The translations under genes and the position numbers were made by a program. The notes beneath the pieces are model-generated. The model did no database searches, was not told where the DNA came from, and was given only the letters and a program-made list of their open reading frames with translations. From Pinus tabuliformis (taxonomy: Eukaryota; Streptophyta; Pinopsida; Pinales; Pinaceae): a stretch of 64,000 bases of DNA. The DNA is taken from contig CM062817.1 of the NCBI GenBank assembly GCA_031772625.1, positions 948,102,327 to 948,166,326 of the forward strand, written 5' to 3'. Shown piece after piece: positions 1 through 12,114 of the stretch (position 1 is the first letter of the stretch; each line of letters begins with the position of its first letter).

Positions 1-413
1 CAAAGGCACAATAGGAGAGGCTGCTCCAACTAAATGGTTTGGATGAATTTAGGATGCAGACCCTCCTACACACTGAAGTTATGCAAGTACAGATGAAGGT
101 TGAGCATGACAAGAACATCAAGAACAAGGCTTTTCAAGAAGGGGATTGGGCTCTTCTATATGACTCCGGGTTCAATGAATTCAAAGGAAAATTGATGACA
201 AGGTGGTTAGGACCATACCTGATAGAGAAGTTCCATGAAAATGGGGTTGTTCAAATCAGGACCATTAATGAGGAAGGTATTCCCTTGCTTGTCAACGTAT
301 ACAGATTGAAATCTTACAAAAGAACTCTGTCCATGGAGGAGTTCATTTACAACATTAGTAAGGAGGTAAATGTGATTGGAAGTGTCCTAGATTCCAAGTC
401 AGAAAATTATTGA
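1..413 (+). pseudogene. Ty3/gypsy integrase C-terminal region (5' end outside window)
   Basis: This is the C-terminal tail of a Ty3/gypsy polyprotein, which inserts reverse-transcribed element DNA into the host genome. The reading frame runs from base 3 with one stop (TAG at 12-14), so it is decayed or was read with a lesion. The peptide shows the conserved block of plant gypsy integrases: a basic helix, then GDWALLYDS, then KLMTRWLGPYLIEKF, then LVNVYRLK and a MEEF tail. In the family this SH3-like region follows the DDE core and contacts DNA. The core, RT and gag would lie left of the window. The same-strand ORF at 2483-5092 may belong to the same element. Confidence 0.85.
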
Positions 414-2482
414 AAACTATTTTTATTTGTGGAAAACGCGAAAAAATAAAAAACAATAAGAGGCTTGTATGAAAACCTCTATGAGGCATCTCAGGCCAAA
501 TATTAGGTTGAAAACCTCCTTGGGGCATCCCGAGAGTGAAAAAAAAAAAAAGGAAAAATAAAAAGATCCCTAGGTAAAACCTCCCTTGAGGCTTTGAGGG
601 CAGGAAGGAAGGTTGAAAATCTCTCTTGAGCCAACCTGTGTATTTTTCAAAACAAAGAGAAAACAAGAAAAAAAATACTATGGCAGGGAACTCAAACCTG
701 TCCAATAATAAATTGTGTGATTTTGTAGGTTTTGAAGGCAGTAAAAGATTCAGAGCTACAAGGAAAACATTCCAAGTTTCATTCCATTTCTCCCTCCATC
801 AACTCCATCTCATCCATGCCAACCATGTCCCTTCCACTCATATGCATTTTGAGGCATCAAACATCATTTTTTTTGCATTTCCTTGCTTTCTACAGGATGT
901 CTTGTAGCTTCTACAGAAAGATCCTGTAGCGCTATAGGATGTCCTGAAATGCTAAAGGAAAGGGGATCCAATAAGAAAATCATCATGTATTCCTATTCTA
1001 GGATGATCAAGGACCTCACTCTTCATCAAACCACTCACCCATCATCCATGCATCCCTAGTCCAAATCACCATACCCATACCTAGGTCTGTCTCATTAAAA
1101 AACAACACAGGAAATGTCCAAAATATAATGAAAAAAATATTCATAGGACATGTCCTCCCTTGCCTGAGACATCCACTACTCAACCAGAGCTCTTCCATCA
1201 CCCTCCAAACCCTAAACCATTTCCAAACATCCCTCTGAGAAAAAAAAATCATTGTAAAATGAAGAAAAGAGGTAGTTACAGGATCCCCTGTAGCAACTAC
1301 AAAATCTCCTATAGTAGCCTATTTCATTACTGCCACTAGCCTGAGACTTCATTTTTTTCTTCCCAACCAATGCAAGGAGGAGTACAATCATCTCTGAACA
1401 CCTTCCTTCTGCTAGCTAGGCTCCACAATAGCAACAACAACAAAGGGATATCAAGCACCTACACACATGAACAAACAAACAATCAGCTATACAAGTAGGA
1501 AGAAATACACAAGAAGAGAGAAAAGGACTACTTCCATGAGCAACAACACAAAAGGAAAGTATTCCAACATGCATTGATCAAAAAAAGGTAGGCACAGGTA
1601 TGGACACTTACCCTACTGTTCCCTAAGTACGATATCATGGAAAATGTATAATTGTCGAAGAAATGTCTTTTTATAAGATGGAGGTGGCCAGTTAACTTGG
1701 CCACCCTCATCTCATGTTCAAAAAGTGAACTCCCAGCCAACATGTCACATCAGAGTGTCACATCAATTGGAATCAGTTAAAAATGTGGCTGATTCAGTTA
1801 ACGGAGAGTGGATGATGATTACGATGAGAAAGTGAATGACCAACAACGATGGCCCAACAGTACCAATTAGGAAATCTCATACCACTTTCAGCCAACAAAA
1901 CACTCTGAGCCTTGACCATAAAAAGCATAAATACCAAACTTTCATGCACTTTTTTCTCGTTTCGATATCAAAGAGATATGTACAATCTTAGGAAGCCATC
2001 GAAAATTCGAACCCTGCTCTGCCCATCCTATAGGAGACAACTATGGGAAATAACTACAGAAAACTCAAAAGCCTACAGGAAGCTATAGGAAGCATTGGAA
2101 TTCCACAAGAAGTATGCAAGAGGGTTCCTAAGGTCAACATGATCATCAACTATCATAATCCCAAGAATTACAGTGAGAAGTAAGTGGCCCATCTCTCCTT
2201 TGTCCATTATTTGATAAGTTATAAACTCTACACTCTTTTATTAATTACATCCATCTTGGGAGTTTGACAAGATTTTGGGGCTATGTAAGAAAAAAAATAT
2301 TTATAAGGGATTGTATAAATTACATTCATCCACTAAGAAAATTAAGCTCTCAGCCAGCCTAAAATCCATACTAAAGCTATCCTACCAAACCTCATGCACT
2401 TAGCTAACACTGAGAAGAAAATGGGAGGGAGATTTATAGAAGAGAACCCACAGATACATCAAGAATTCACCTTCACCCCCTT
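414..2482 (+). other. Noncoding spacer between gypsy pol and the downstream ORF
   Basis: I recognise no gene here. From about 450 to 640 there are four degenerate copies of a short unit built on a ttgaaaacctc core followed by a ggcatc-like stretch, about 60 bases apart. At 892-947, 1279-1318 and about 2030-2090 there are clusters of ctgtagc / gctacagg half-sites. The ORFs present are short and show no family signature. The region lies between pol and a second ORF, so it is probably internal to the same gypsy element. Confidence 0.5.
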
Positions 2483-3152
2483 GTGGTAGCTATCTTCAGG
2501 AGGCATCAATGGTTAGGATTCTTTGAGTTTCTCAAGGGATACGATGATGATATAACCTATGAGTTTTCCATGGCACTAAATCATCAAGCAAGAACAAGTA
2601 CTACCAATATGGTGAGAGGGTTTTACATTACCATCAACCCTGATGTGATCAGCAACATGAGAACACTTCCTCTAAGGGTTCAATGGAGAAAGGAGGAAAA
2701 GGCCATCAACACCTTTTCTAAGAAAAATTTCTTCCTAAATGATGAAAAGCCAACTAAAGACAAAAATGGGGTTGGAAGGGAGAGCCTTCCCTATCCATGG
2801 GATGAGATGAGCTACCACATCCTTAGGTACATTTATTGTGAAGGAAGACTAAGTGTAGTCTATGGTTACCAATTCAGACTCCTCCATGAGTTGAGATTCA
2901 AAGCTTGAGTACCCATAAAACAAAGGCCCAGTGTGCCTTATTTCCTTTTACAGTCCATTATAGACATGAGTGAGAAGGTGAAAGAAAGGAAATACCAATA
3001 GGTAGCACACCATGGTCTCATCAAGCTAATAATGAAATATTCCTTAAGCCAATTGAGAATTATTGTTCTCTGGTCCACATTTAGGGACATGGATAGAGAA
3101 TCCTTCATTGAAACCTGAGCCATTCAACATGATGGAACCCCAACCTATAGCG

Positions 3153-3330
3153 CTAAAGAGGAAGATGAGGAACGAGAAGGAGAAGAAGAGGAAGGAGAAG
3201 AGGAAGGAAAAGAAGAGGAAAGAGAAGAGGAGGAAGAAGGAGAGGATGAACCAGAGGAAGACAAAAGAGAGGAAGAAGAAAAAGAGGAGGAATAAGAAGA
3301 AAAGAAAGAAGGAGAGAAGAAGGCAAAGGC
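3153..3330 (+). repeat. GA-rich low-complexity tract (codes Glu-rich block)
   Basis: The plus strand is almost pure purine. In the frame of the surrounding decayed ORF it reads as a long run of Glu with Lys, Arg and Gly. Lys/Arg-rich and Ser/Leu-rich open frames also cross it, but these are composition shadows. Confidence 0.8.
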
Positions 3331-5079
3331 CAGCCCTGAGAAAAATGTTGCACTTGAAGAAGAGGAGATATCCCCAAGATTGTCTCTTGAGCCCACTGAA
3401 AAGGAGGCAACTACTACCTTAGTTGCCTTGAGCACACCCATCCAGTCCAAGAGGAAATGACAAAGGTAGACTCCGCTATATTTCTAAACAAGAATAAGCA
3501 CTATTATTAAGCAGGGGAAGCCATAAACACCAACAATAACCCCCATCATAATTGAATAATCACCAAGCAAGTAGGAGGAGCTATAGTCCATGGGTATGAA
3601 GGTTGAGAAAGTCACATCACCAGAAGCAACCCCAAAGGCTACCATCACCTATGTTAGGAAGCCTATCACCAGGTCAACATCATCTAAGAAAACCAAGGCA
3701 CCTATAACCCTCCAAAAAAAAGGAAAAGGCCTGCTACAGGATCCCCCAATAGTGCTACAGGAAACAATGGCAGTGTTACAGGAAAGACTGAAACAGCCAC
3801 ATGAAGAGAAATAGGTCCAGAAAAAAGGAAAGCAAGCAACACCACAAGGACAAGAGGGGGCAACTCCTCCAAATACATTTTAGGGAGAATTTCAAGAGTT
3901 GCAGGAACCTAGCCCATAGCCAAATCTGAACTCCTACTACAAGCTTATTGAGGGAGGTAGAGTGATACCATAGAAATTTGGAATCTATGTCTTCTTTGAA
4001 CTTGAAAAAGAAAGAGGAAGGACACTGATGGATGAAAATTTCTAAGTCAAAGTAAGTAGAAGATGTGGGCCATATGGAAGAAAAAATCCTAGAGATGGGA
4101 AAGTAGTTGAGTGAATTGAGAGATCGAGAGAACACAATAAGAACATAGTTGCATGCAGAAAATGCATGGTTGAGGAGGAAGTTGCAAGAAAAGGAGAGTC
4201 ATTTAGCCACCATGGAAATCCTTTCCCTAGATGCACTTCAATTCAGGTTATCATCCAAATAATATGCAATATACCTTAAATATCAATGCATGCAGTTTCA
4301 AATTAAGACATTGTCACAATAGGGGCCCATGCCATTCCAATATTATAGGCAATTCATCGAGCTATGTAACAAGAGAACCCTTCATGGCAAGGCCAAATTC
4401 TCTGAATTATACCTGCACAACCTTTCCTTGACAAACTTGAATGTGTGGTAGCAGAATGCAGAGTTGGGGGACTTGCATCTAATGGCCATTGCATCATGGA
4501 TGAGTCATGAGGGGGCCAGGGCTGAGGAGGTGAAATGAATAGTAAAAAAGGAGGAAAGAGAGCTCCTCTACGTCATAACAGAACAAATAAATTCCATGGT
4601 TGTTATTAGTAACCACAACATCATTTCCAATGATGCTTAACTTTCACCAAGATACCTGGCTACCCAAGAACTTACCATCTCCCATTTTGAGAACACCCTA
4701 AGATTTTTGGGGACTGAGAGACAACATGCACACCAAGGAGATGGAATAACCTACCACACAATATTTGGATTAGGGAGTACCACTCTCCTAAGAGATTGAA
4801 AAATGCATTGGAAATTAAACCCCTCTATAAGAAGGCCATGCAAATATTGAAAATCAATTGGATTGGACTAAAGCTCAATCCACCTTTGCTATTTTGTTTC
4901 ATGGAAGGTAGGAAGGAAGAAGAGGAAAGAAAGAAGTGGGAAGAGATAGAGAAAAATGTAGGGTTATATCCTCAAGAAGAGACACCATCCATAGAAGCCT
5001 GACATGTGGGAGAGGTCACCAAGGCTATTAAAGATATGGATATAGATGACTAGGTTGTCAAGAGGATGATCAACAATTT

Positions 5080-5090
5080 TAGTAGGGGGT
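5080..5090 (+). other. Putative polypurine tract
   Basis: The sequence agtaggggg directly precedes tgatgatgagg. It follows the end of the env-position ORF, whose last codon runs into TGA TGA TGA. In LTR elements plus-strand DNA synthesis starts from such a tract, and the 3' LTR begins right after it. Confidence 0.5.
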
Positions 5091-5861
5091 GATGATGAGG
5101 CTCATCAATAAGTAAACTATATGGGTCACAATGCCACTCTCCAACTTACTAAGTTAACTTTTCTCACATTTATTTACATATTTTGTTATATTTTGCTTTG
5201 TGAGAAGAGTAAAGGTGAGTTACTATGTCATGTGGCCTAATGTGTGTTAAATGCAGGAATTGGAGCAATTTTAGGTTGAATTAAGTGTAGGAATTTGGAG
5301 TAGGAAAGAAAGAGAGATTTATGGACTTGTTATCTCTCCTTAAATCCTCAAATCATTCAAAGATTCCTCCAATCTATCTCATCAGTTTAGTGTCATTGGC
5401 AGCCAAGAAAACCGAGTTTAGTGGCAGCTAAGGAAATGATAGTCAAGGAAGAGTTATTCTTGAGTTAGGGAGCCAAGTATCCCTATTTCCTACGGAGTTT
5501 TTAATAGCTCCAGTTTTTTATAAATAAGAGATCCAAGGGAATCATTAAGATTCAATTTTTTTGTAGCTAAGAGGTCATTTTGAGCTAAAACATTTTGACT
5601 ATTATTGTCTTCCCCTGGGAAAAATCATAATTTTCTATTATAAATGGAAAATTACATGTTGTAGATGCTGGTGGCATACGATTTATGTGTGGCCATAGCC
5701 ATAAAAATATATAGGTATGTACATAAGTACAAACTAAGGGCATGCCTTCAGGTTTAGTGAATATTTAATAAAAAATTCAAAATATTTCTTTTCAAAAATT
5801 TCTGATGTATATTAGGATCATAGGAACTATGTAATTAGGGCTTGTAAAAGCTCTGATGTAT
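5091..5861 (+). repeat. Probable 3' LTR of the left gypsy element
   Basis: The region begins with TGATGATG after the polypurine tract. It holds a TATA-like tataaataag at about 5519, as expected for an LTR promoter. The partner LTR lies outside the window, so I cannot fix the right end; the minus-strand RNase H fragment begins at 5862 and may interrupt the LTR or follow it. Confidence 0.4.
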
Positions 5862-6405
5862 CTAGTCTATGTATGGCTTGAGACAAAACTGGAATATCTC
5901 TGCCTCCATCTGTTCTTGGATCAACCATTGAGCCCTAGGTTGATTCACTACATCCTTGGAAATTTGATCCGCAACCTCGTTGCGCTCCCTATAAATGTGG
6001 AGACGAGTAATCTATTCAAATTGTGATTTGAATACAATGCATCATCCAAAATGTTCTGAAGAGAATGTACATGACCAGAAAATGTGAAATTGATCGAATT
6101 AATGACAATATTAGAGTCCCCAAAGATCTTAATATGTTTACAGTTTTGCGCCAATGCAAAGTATCATAAGTGTCGAAGTGAGATGTGCTCAGCGAACTTG
6201 TTTGTGCCAACACCCATCCCCATGTAGATTTGGAAAGAGTGACTTCCTGATAGATGGATAAGTACACCCCCCCACACCCGTCGTCTTGAGCATATCTGTC
6301 GAGGAATGCATATGGATGGTCATGGTTGATGGCTTCGAGATTTATAGTGTGAACATGAGGGGATTGTTCATCATCGGGTATTTCATTGAAATTATTGTTG
6401 ATCAT
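5862..6405 (-). pseudogene. RNase H domain fragment, LINE / RVT_3 type
   Basis: Read on the minus strand, two open frames join into one RNase H fold. The first has HPYAFLDRYAQDDG and CGGV near 6270-6330. The second has the block KIFGDSNIVINSIN near 6100. A third continues as HIYRERNEVADQISKDV at about 5950-6000 and ends with a TAG at 5862-5864. The order (DGA-like start, GDS with the catalytic Asp, then the His/Asp tail) matches the RNase H domain at the C-terminus of plant non-LTR retroelements and related RVT_3 proteins. At least two frameshifts separate the parts. I see no reverse transcriptase upstream and no A tail, so this is a fragment. Confidence 0.7.
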
Positions 6406-8099
6406 AGTGATTACCTTTTTTACTGTTATTGTTATGATGTACTTGAAATTTTTATGATAATGAGAAATTCCTTTTTAATCCAGCTCTGAGTTAACTAAGA
6501 GGGTTGAAGCTCTTGGGTGAGAGCGCAAGCCTAGTAGAAGAAGTTCCTCTTTTGTAGTTGTATTCTTAGCTTAGAATGGTAGTTAGCAACTAAAGTGTTT
6601 TTTTTTTTAGAAGGTTACTTGAATTGTTTCCTAACCTTGTTTCTATTAGTTTGAAAAGGTGTATTAATATTGCAGTTTAGTCGAGGAAATTATACCAGAA
6701 AATCTTGTGATAGTAGCCCCTGTCTCATCTCCCTCATGGGATCATGCAAAAGAGGACCCCACTCTCACAACCCCAAAAACAGAGTTTGTATTTTGTTTAT
6801 TGCGTAGATTGAGTTTCCTTCTTAGCTAGATAACTATTTATGATTTCTTAGAAGAATCTGTAGTTGTTATCTTTTTTTCTTAAGGTTTTTGTAGCTTAAA
6901 AGGAAATCCATTTCATAGATCTAGTCCTTAACAGTAGATAAATCAACTTTCTCAAATTCAACTCATCTTTTCCATGTGGACATGTAGTGATTTATAAATG
7001 AAAACAGAAACATGATTTATTGTAGGAATTATTGATATGCAGGAGGGACTCCTCCAACCAACTTCACCTAGGTCTTCTCCACCTTTTTTCGAGGAATACT
7101 AGCCCATAGTTTGAACTGTTATTTTCCAGCCATTGTGAACAAGCTACCTTAGGCAAATACGACCTCCTTGGGGTGTTGGGCTTGGCCTTGGGCGATGTTT
7201 ACCTTCCCTACACCTTCTACAACTATCATGCACCCCTCCAACACCTCATCTCACTATTCTTACCCTCCAAAACCTCTCAGCTAACTTCCTGTAGCAGTTC
7301 AAGACATCCTGTAGCAGATCAAGACATCTTGTAGCAAACCTGTAGCAACCTATTTTGACCATGTTTTGACCTGAAATGATAGGATAACCTAGTATAGGAG
7401 TAGGTTAGCCCCTTAGCTTGGACTCCATGACCAAAAGTGAAAACTAGACCAGCCTTCCCATTCCTTTCCCTCCTGCAAGATCAGATAGCATTAACTTTTA
7501 TATTTCTGAAGTTAGTAATTAAGACTTTTTCTGCAAATGTGAATGAGATAGTTAATGCATGCATGTTTGAATTATGAGATGATAGAGTAAATTTCTATTT
7601 TCAAGTAGTCTTGATAGCTAGATGATCAATTGCAAGATTAACATAGTTCATTGTTGCAAGTAATTTATGTCATTTCATTGATAGATGATTTATGACATTT
7701 CATTGGATTTACCATTTGGTAGCTTTCATTTCCTATCTGGACAAGCATTTACTTTCCCTGCACTAGATCTAGCTTTACATTCTTTGTCAGTAGTTAGACT
7801 CCCTTTAGTTCAATAGAGGACTGGTCTAGAACCTTAATGGTCAAGTTCCCTAGTTGAGAAGTGACATGAGTAGAATGATGCATTTGTTGTGTATATAGCA
7901 CTGTTATCTCCAAGTTTGTACAAAAACCCGAGTTGATAAAGTAAAGTTGGTAGCCCTAGGAGTTGCAACATTCTTGCTGCAATACAGAGGTTCATCGCAA
8001 ATCACTCATTTCATTGTTTCTCATATATAATTTTATCATTATAAACTTAAGGAAATTTTTATATTCTTGTTTGTTTTGTTCTAGATATGGGTGCTAGAT
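6406..8099. other. No recognised gene
   Basis: I see no family signature on either strand. At 7305-7352 there are four close copies of a ctgtagc-type motif alternating with tcaagacatc. Around 8095 an atgggtgctagatct follows a pyrimidine tract and could be the start of a gag, but it is not supported further. Part of this stretch may be the diverged 5' end of the LTR noted at 8100-8259. Confidence 0.5.
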
Positions 8100-8259
8100 C
8101 TAAGGAGATCACTCTTGTCTATAAGAGGTATTTATCCATAAATAATTTATTATCCTCAGATAGACCTTTCTAATGGGATATCATTCACACCAAATGGATA
8201 TTTTATTCCAATGTTTGAACCTTGCGAAGTTCACGTTCAAAATTAATCCATTAGGACCT
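8100..8259 (+). repeat. 5' LTR of gypsy element, left part
   Basis: At about 8151-8259 the sequence aligns with the 3' LTR at about 16880-16990: both have atagacctttcta, a gaagtt core and a ccatt-gg end. By eye the identity is roughly two thirds. The match stops where the solo LTR starts at 8260. Confidence 0.5.
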
Positions 8260-11200
8260 TGTTGACGGTGTTGGACCCGCCAACATGTAAGGGGATCTCC
8301 CTAGTAAGAAGCCCCAATTTGACCTCAGATCGTTTGGTGTAGGAGTCGTAGCAATGGGTCATATGGTAATTCCTTGACCGCAATTTCGCACAGAGGCAAG
8401 TAAGATGTCTCTGTTGGTAGCAAGGGTGTGACGTATGCAACAAACCAAGGAAGGTGCATGAGAGGTTTTAACACAAGGGGGTTGAGATGAGTGCACCCCT
8501 CGGAAACTCTTGATAGCACGAAGTTAAGAAGGGAACACACAAGCAAAGATGTGTCACAACATGGAAGACAAGTTAGCTAGAAATCCAAAGTGATGGTTAA
8601 ACCAACAACACATTTAAGAAAGATTCATATGTACTTATACAAAATAGTCCATACATGCATGCGTAAGTAAACAAATACATATATCATTCAGAGTAAACCA
8701 CATAGCATAGAATACAATACAACATATGCATGAAACGTGATGGCTCTTTTATATTAATAAGTGTAAGTTCCAGCCATACAATACATCCATGTCTCAGCAC
8801 TTGTTTCGACAATGGAATGTTATAGCCACAACCGCCTACTCCTCCAAAGAGATCTACTAGATTTGCGCAGTGGAGAAGCCAAGGCTCGTTACAATATTTT
8901 CCAAGCTCTCTCTAAGATAGTCCTATCAGAAGCTTAGCTAACCAAAAGCATTTACAATGAGTTATGAGGTTCTATTTATAGCAAAGGGTGGGGTGACCCT
9001 TAACATTCCCCTTTTGGGACGTTTTATCTACCCTCATGACTCTTCATCTGCTCTATGACTATTACATCCAACTATCGACACTTGAAATTCCACTTGACAA
9101 GACGTTACAATATAATGCACATGTGCCCATGTGAGATGAAATGGCTTGAGAAAGCCATGCAAGAAATCACTGACACTTGGTCCATTGTGGTGAGACCAAC
9201 TCTTTGACATGCTTGTGATGGTGATGGTGGTGATCTGTTGCCAAGCTTGGTCGACCGTGATGTTGTGCATGTGTTCCATGGCGACATCTTGTTGAAGTGA
9301 ACTCTTGCGTCCTTTGCATCCATGTGAATTGATGTGGCTCCTCCATCCAACTCATCTGATAGCATGCACATGGTCTTCTTGGGTGCAGAAAAACCAGAAA
9401 CACACTGATGCATAATGTTCGTGCTAATGTTCAAGTGTGTGTTGGTGGCCATGCACATCAACCTGTCGAAGTACATGTTTAGCTCCAGTCATACTTGCTT
9501 CTTGTCTTCACCTCAGTGAGTGTGACGAATGGGTGGGATTGTATGCATGCATACAATCACATGCACGTTGTTGCATTCCCTTGCATGCGATCGACAACAT
9601 TGCTCACCTTGTCTTCTCCATGCCAGTTGTTGGGATGGATCTATAAATTGTACGTGCACAGTTTCATTTGTGATTGCATGTTGCGCCCGCTATTGTACCT
9701 GTTCCTGCTGCAACTCATTCTCTCGTATATGCAACTCTTATTCTTCCTTGACTTTCTATTTTAGAACATGAAACTCCTTCTCTATTCCATTCTCTATCTT
9801 CACACAATCTTCATGTTGCAGCGTCACCTCATAGCCTAAGTCTCCAAAGTTTCTTTCATCACAAGTGGATTTTCTTAAGCTTGCAACTTTGTTCCACTTT
9901 TGTGTTGTAAACAACCTTCTTCTTGCGCTCGTTGCATCCGGTGTGCTACCTTCAACTTCTATTCATGGTGCTACTTGCTATGATGCTACTACCATCATAT
10001 ATTGATGTCCTTGTCTATGAACAACCTGATTGACTGCATCCCCAAGTGTTCTATAAAAGGTGTCTTTGACTCTGCTCTCCTAGAAACCATTGTACCTATG
10101 ATGATGAGAGACAAATGAACATTTGCGATACTCAGAGACATGGCAACACTCATGGCAAGCAATCTGTCAGTAGAAAACCAAAATAAACTTGAGAACTAAC
10201 TTGCAACATACCTATGTGATTGATCATGAAGATTGCGCAATTTCCATCGGGAGGTTGGGAGACTGACTGCTAAAATTATGCAAGGCATAGTGAAGGCTGT
10301 CAGTAGGTTGATTAACAGTTAGAATTGCAAAATTCACAATCCAGTCTAGCCTACTAAGGACTAAAATTGCGCAATGCACAATTTCAGTCACGAGTGAAAT
10401 GCAACTAGAAAACTACATTGCACAGTTTCAGGGGCCAACAAGACACTGCCTCTAAGAATTGCGCAATGCATGCCTAGTGGTCATTGCCTAGATAGACTTG
10501 CACAATTTCTGGAGGGAAGGCAGAGCCTTCACTTCCGAGAATTCGTAGTGCTAGCCAAAAAGGCATGGTATGGGCCAAGGCAGCCCAATCCAGCCGACAG
10601 GTGACAAAAAACATGAGAAGTGCGAATGCATGATGATATGAGTGCAAATAAGAGTGAATGAACATTCATGGAAGCCACAAGTCTAGGAATTGCAAAAATA
10701 GAAAGCATGCATGTATGTCAAATGATTCGCCGCAATGACGACCATCCATGAAAAACAGTGTCATGCATGTGACAACAGTGAGATGTTAACGAAAACAGAA
10801 ACAATGAAAGTACAAGCTAGTATGTATCAAAATGACAACAAGCACTCACTGAAATCACATAGATAACATTCATACGAAGAGAAACAAAATAAGTGATAGA
10901 AATGCAACACAAGACATGAAAGACAAGCTTACCCCAAGACAACTGAGTTGAATGTGCCAACAAATCCTAGGCAGAATGAGCCGAATGTGTCGACAACTCC
11001 TAGACCGAATGAGGCGAATGTTCCAACAACTCCTAGATGGAATGTGGGATGTTGGAGTTGTAAGACTGATGTGAGGAATGAGCTCTGTAGCGTCCAATTC
11101 ATGACTTTTGATAAAATTGAAGATGTGATGCGCACGCCACAAATATAGGAAGAGCGAAAATTGGTGGGAGGTTTTTGAAATGATCTTTACATGCAACCTC

Positions 11201-11821
11201 CAATTGCTAAAAGTAGATCACTGAATTAAGGGATTCATTTGCATGTTGCCTTGGGAGAAGCAACCCATGCATGAGAATCAATTTTTCTCGGTCCCAGAGG
11301 GAACCAGTCAACTCAACTGCACATGCAATAGTCTACTCAGCTAGGAGGGAAAAATAAGCATTTCTAGGAGGGAGTTGGGCTGACTACCCAAAGGTATTGC
11401 GCAATTCTGCGTAGAGCAGTTGACTGTTGCCCAGAATTGCACAATTTATGGGCTGAGTAGCCCTTCTAGGAGGAATTGAGAAATTTTTCCAGTGAATCTT
11501 AGCATAGTTGCACAATTCTAGATCCCAACAGGCTGCTAGTCAGGATTGCACAATTGCTAGAGGGAAGGTTGGTTCCCCTCCAGAATTGCATAATTTCTTG
11601 AGGGAGTTGCTTAGCTTGCAGCTGGACCAAGTCCAAAGAAACAACCTATGAGGGGGATGCAACAAGCTATCATGGATAGGCTGGCAATCTGCTAGAAAAC
11701 AACTGAAGCTCATGTACTTGACAGTGCAGGACATGCTGCTGAGGATGGTTGGTAGGGAGGCTCCAAAACGAAGCTAAGGCAAAATTTGGACGGTGGTTGT
11801 AGCCACTACGATAGGCCTACA
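8260..11821 (-). mobile_element. Solo LTR related to element L, inserted in gypsy 5' LTR
   Basis: The plus strand begins TGTTGACGGTGTTGGACCCG and ends CCTACA. Read in reverse, its end (cacaccaaac..., gggagatcccc, ttggcgggtccaacacc) matches the 3' ends of both LTRs of element L near 50960 and 57500. Flanks gacct (8255-8259) and agcct (11822-11826) look like a diverged target duplication, and the host LTR resumes at 11827. The body is rich in attgcgcaat / ttgcacaattc palindromes (10231-11600). The longest open frames inside are not coding-like. With no internal region left, it is a solo LTR, probably formed by LTR-LTR recombination. Confidence 0.65.
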
Positions 11822-11826
11822 AGCCT

Positions 11827-12113
11827 TTTGTTGCTTCATCTCCTATGGATAGGGTTTTGGATGTTTAGGGTATTTCATTATTTCTTAATTACATAATATC
11901 CTTTGAATCTCATTGTAACATAGTTGAAGAAGGTGAGTAGCCATCACATCTCTTCTCAAAGACAAGCTTTCACAATTGGAGCTAGTTTTGTTTCAGTTTG
12001 CATGTAAACAATTTCAACATTAGATATTAATTAATTGAAGTTTGATTTCATTTTATCTATATATTTCTATTTTAAATCGGTATTTCAATTCCTTCCTTCA
12101 TAAATCTAGATCA
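11827..12113 (+). repeat. 5' LTR of gypsy element, right part
   Basis: This aligns along its whole length with the end of the 3' LTR (about 17010-17278). Shared blocks are cttcatctcct, atgtttaggg, aggtgagtag, atttctattttaaat and the end agatca. A primer site follows one base later. Confidence 0.8.
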
Positions 12114-12114
12114 A

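Larger units (their letters stand above)
2483..5092 (+). pseudogene. Decayed long ORF in env position of gypsy element
   Basis: A coding-like stretch of about 840 codons runs to the polypurine tract. The frame starting at 2483 is open to TGA 2906 and continues sensibly through TAG 2999, TGA 3116, TAA 3293 and TGA 3458. It then shifts frame near 4040 and returns near 4790. The N-terminal 300 residues (WLGFFEFLKGYDDDI, MVRGFYITI, later VPYFLLQSIIDMSEKV and HHGLIKLIMKYSL) resemble the putative plant transposon protein domain found in plant retroelements; this is recalled, not searched. A Glu-rich block follows at 3153-3330, then a Lys/Pro/Gln-rich linker, then a coiled-coil-like part at 4060-4220. 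I see no membrane segment, so an envelope protein is unlikely. Function unknown. The true start is unclear; position 2483 is only the open-frame edge and has no ATG. Confidence 0.6.

Noticed and set aside
3063-3422. Lys/Arg-rich open frame and its Ser- and Leu-rich shadows
   Set aside because: They arise from the GA-rich tract; the neighbouring coding frame reads as a Glu-rich block.
8100-8160. Possible gag start MGARSKEIT
   Set aside because: The frame stops soon after, and the stretch aligns better with the gypsy LTR.
9034-9771. Several overlapping open frames of 63-123 residues
   Set aside because: They lie inside the solo LTR, overlap on both strands and have no family signature.
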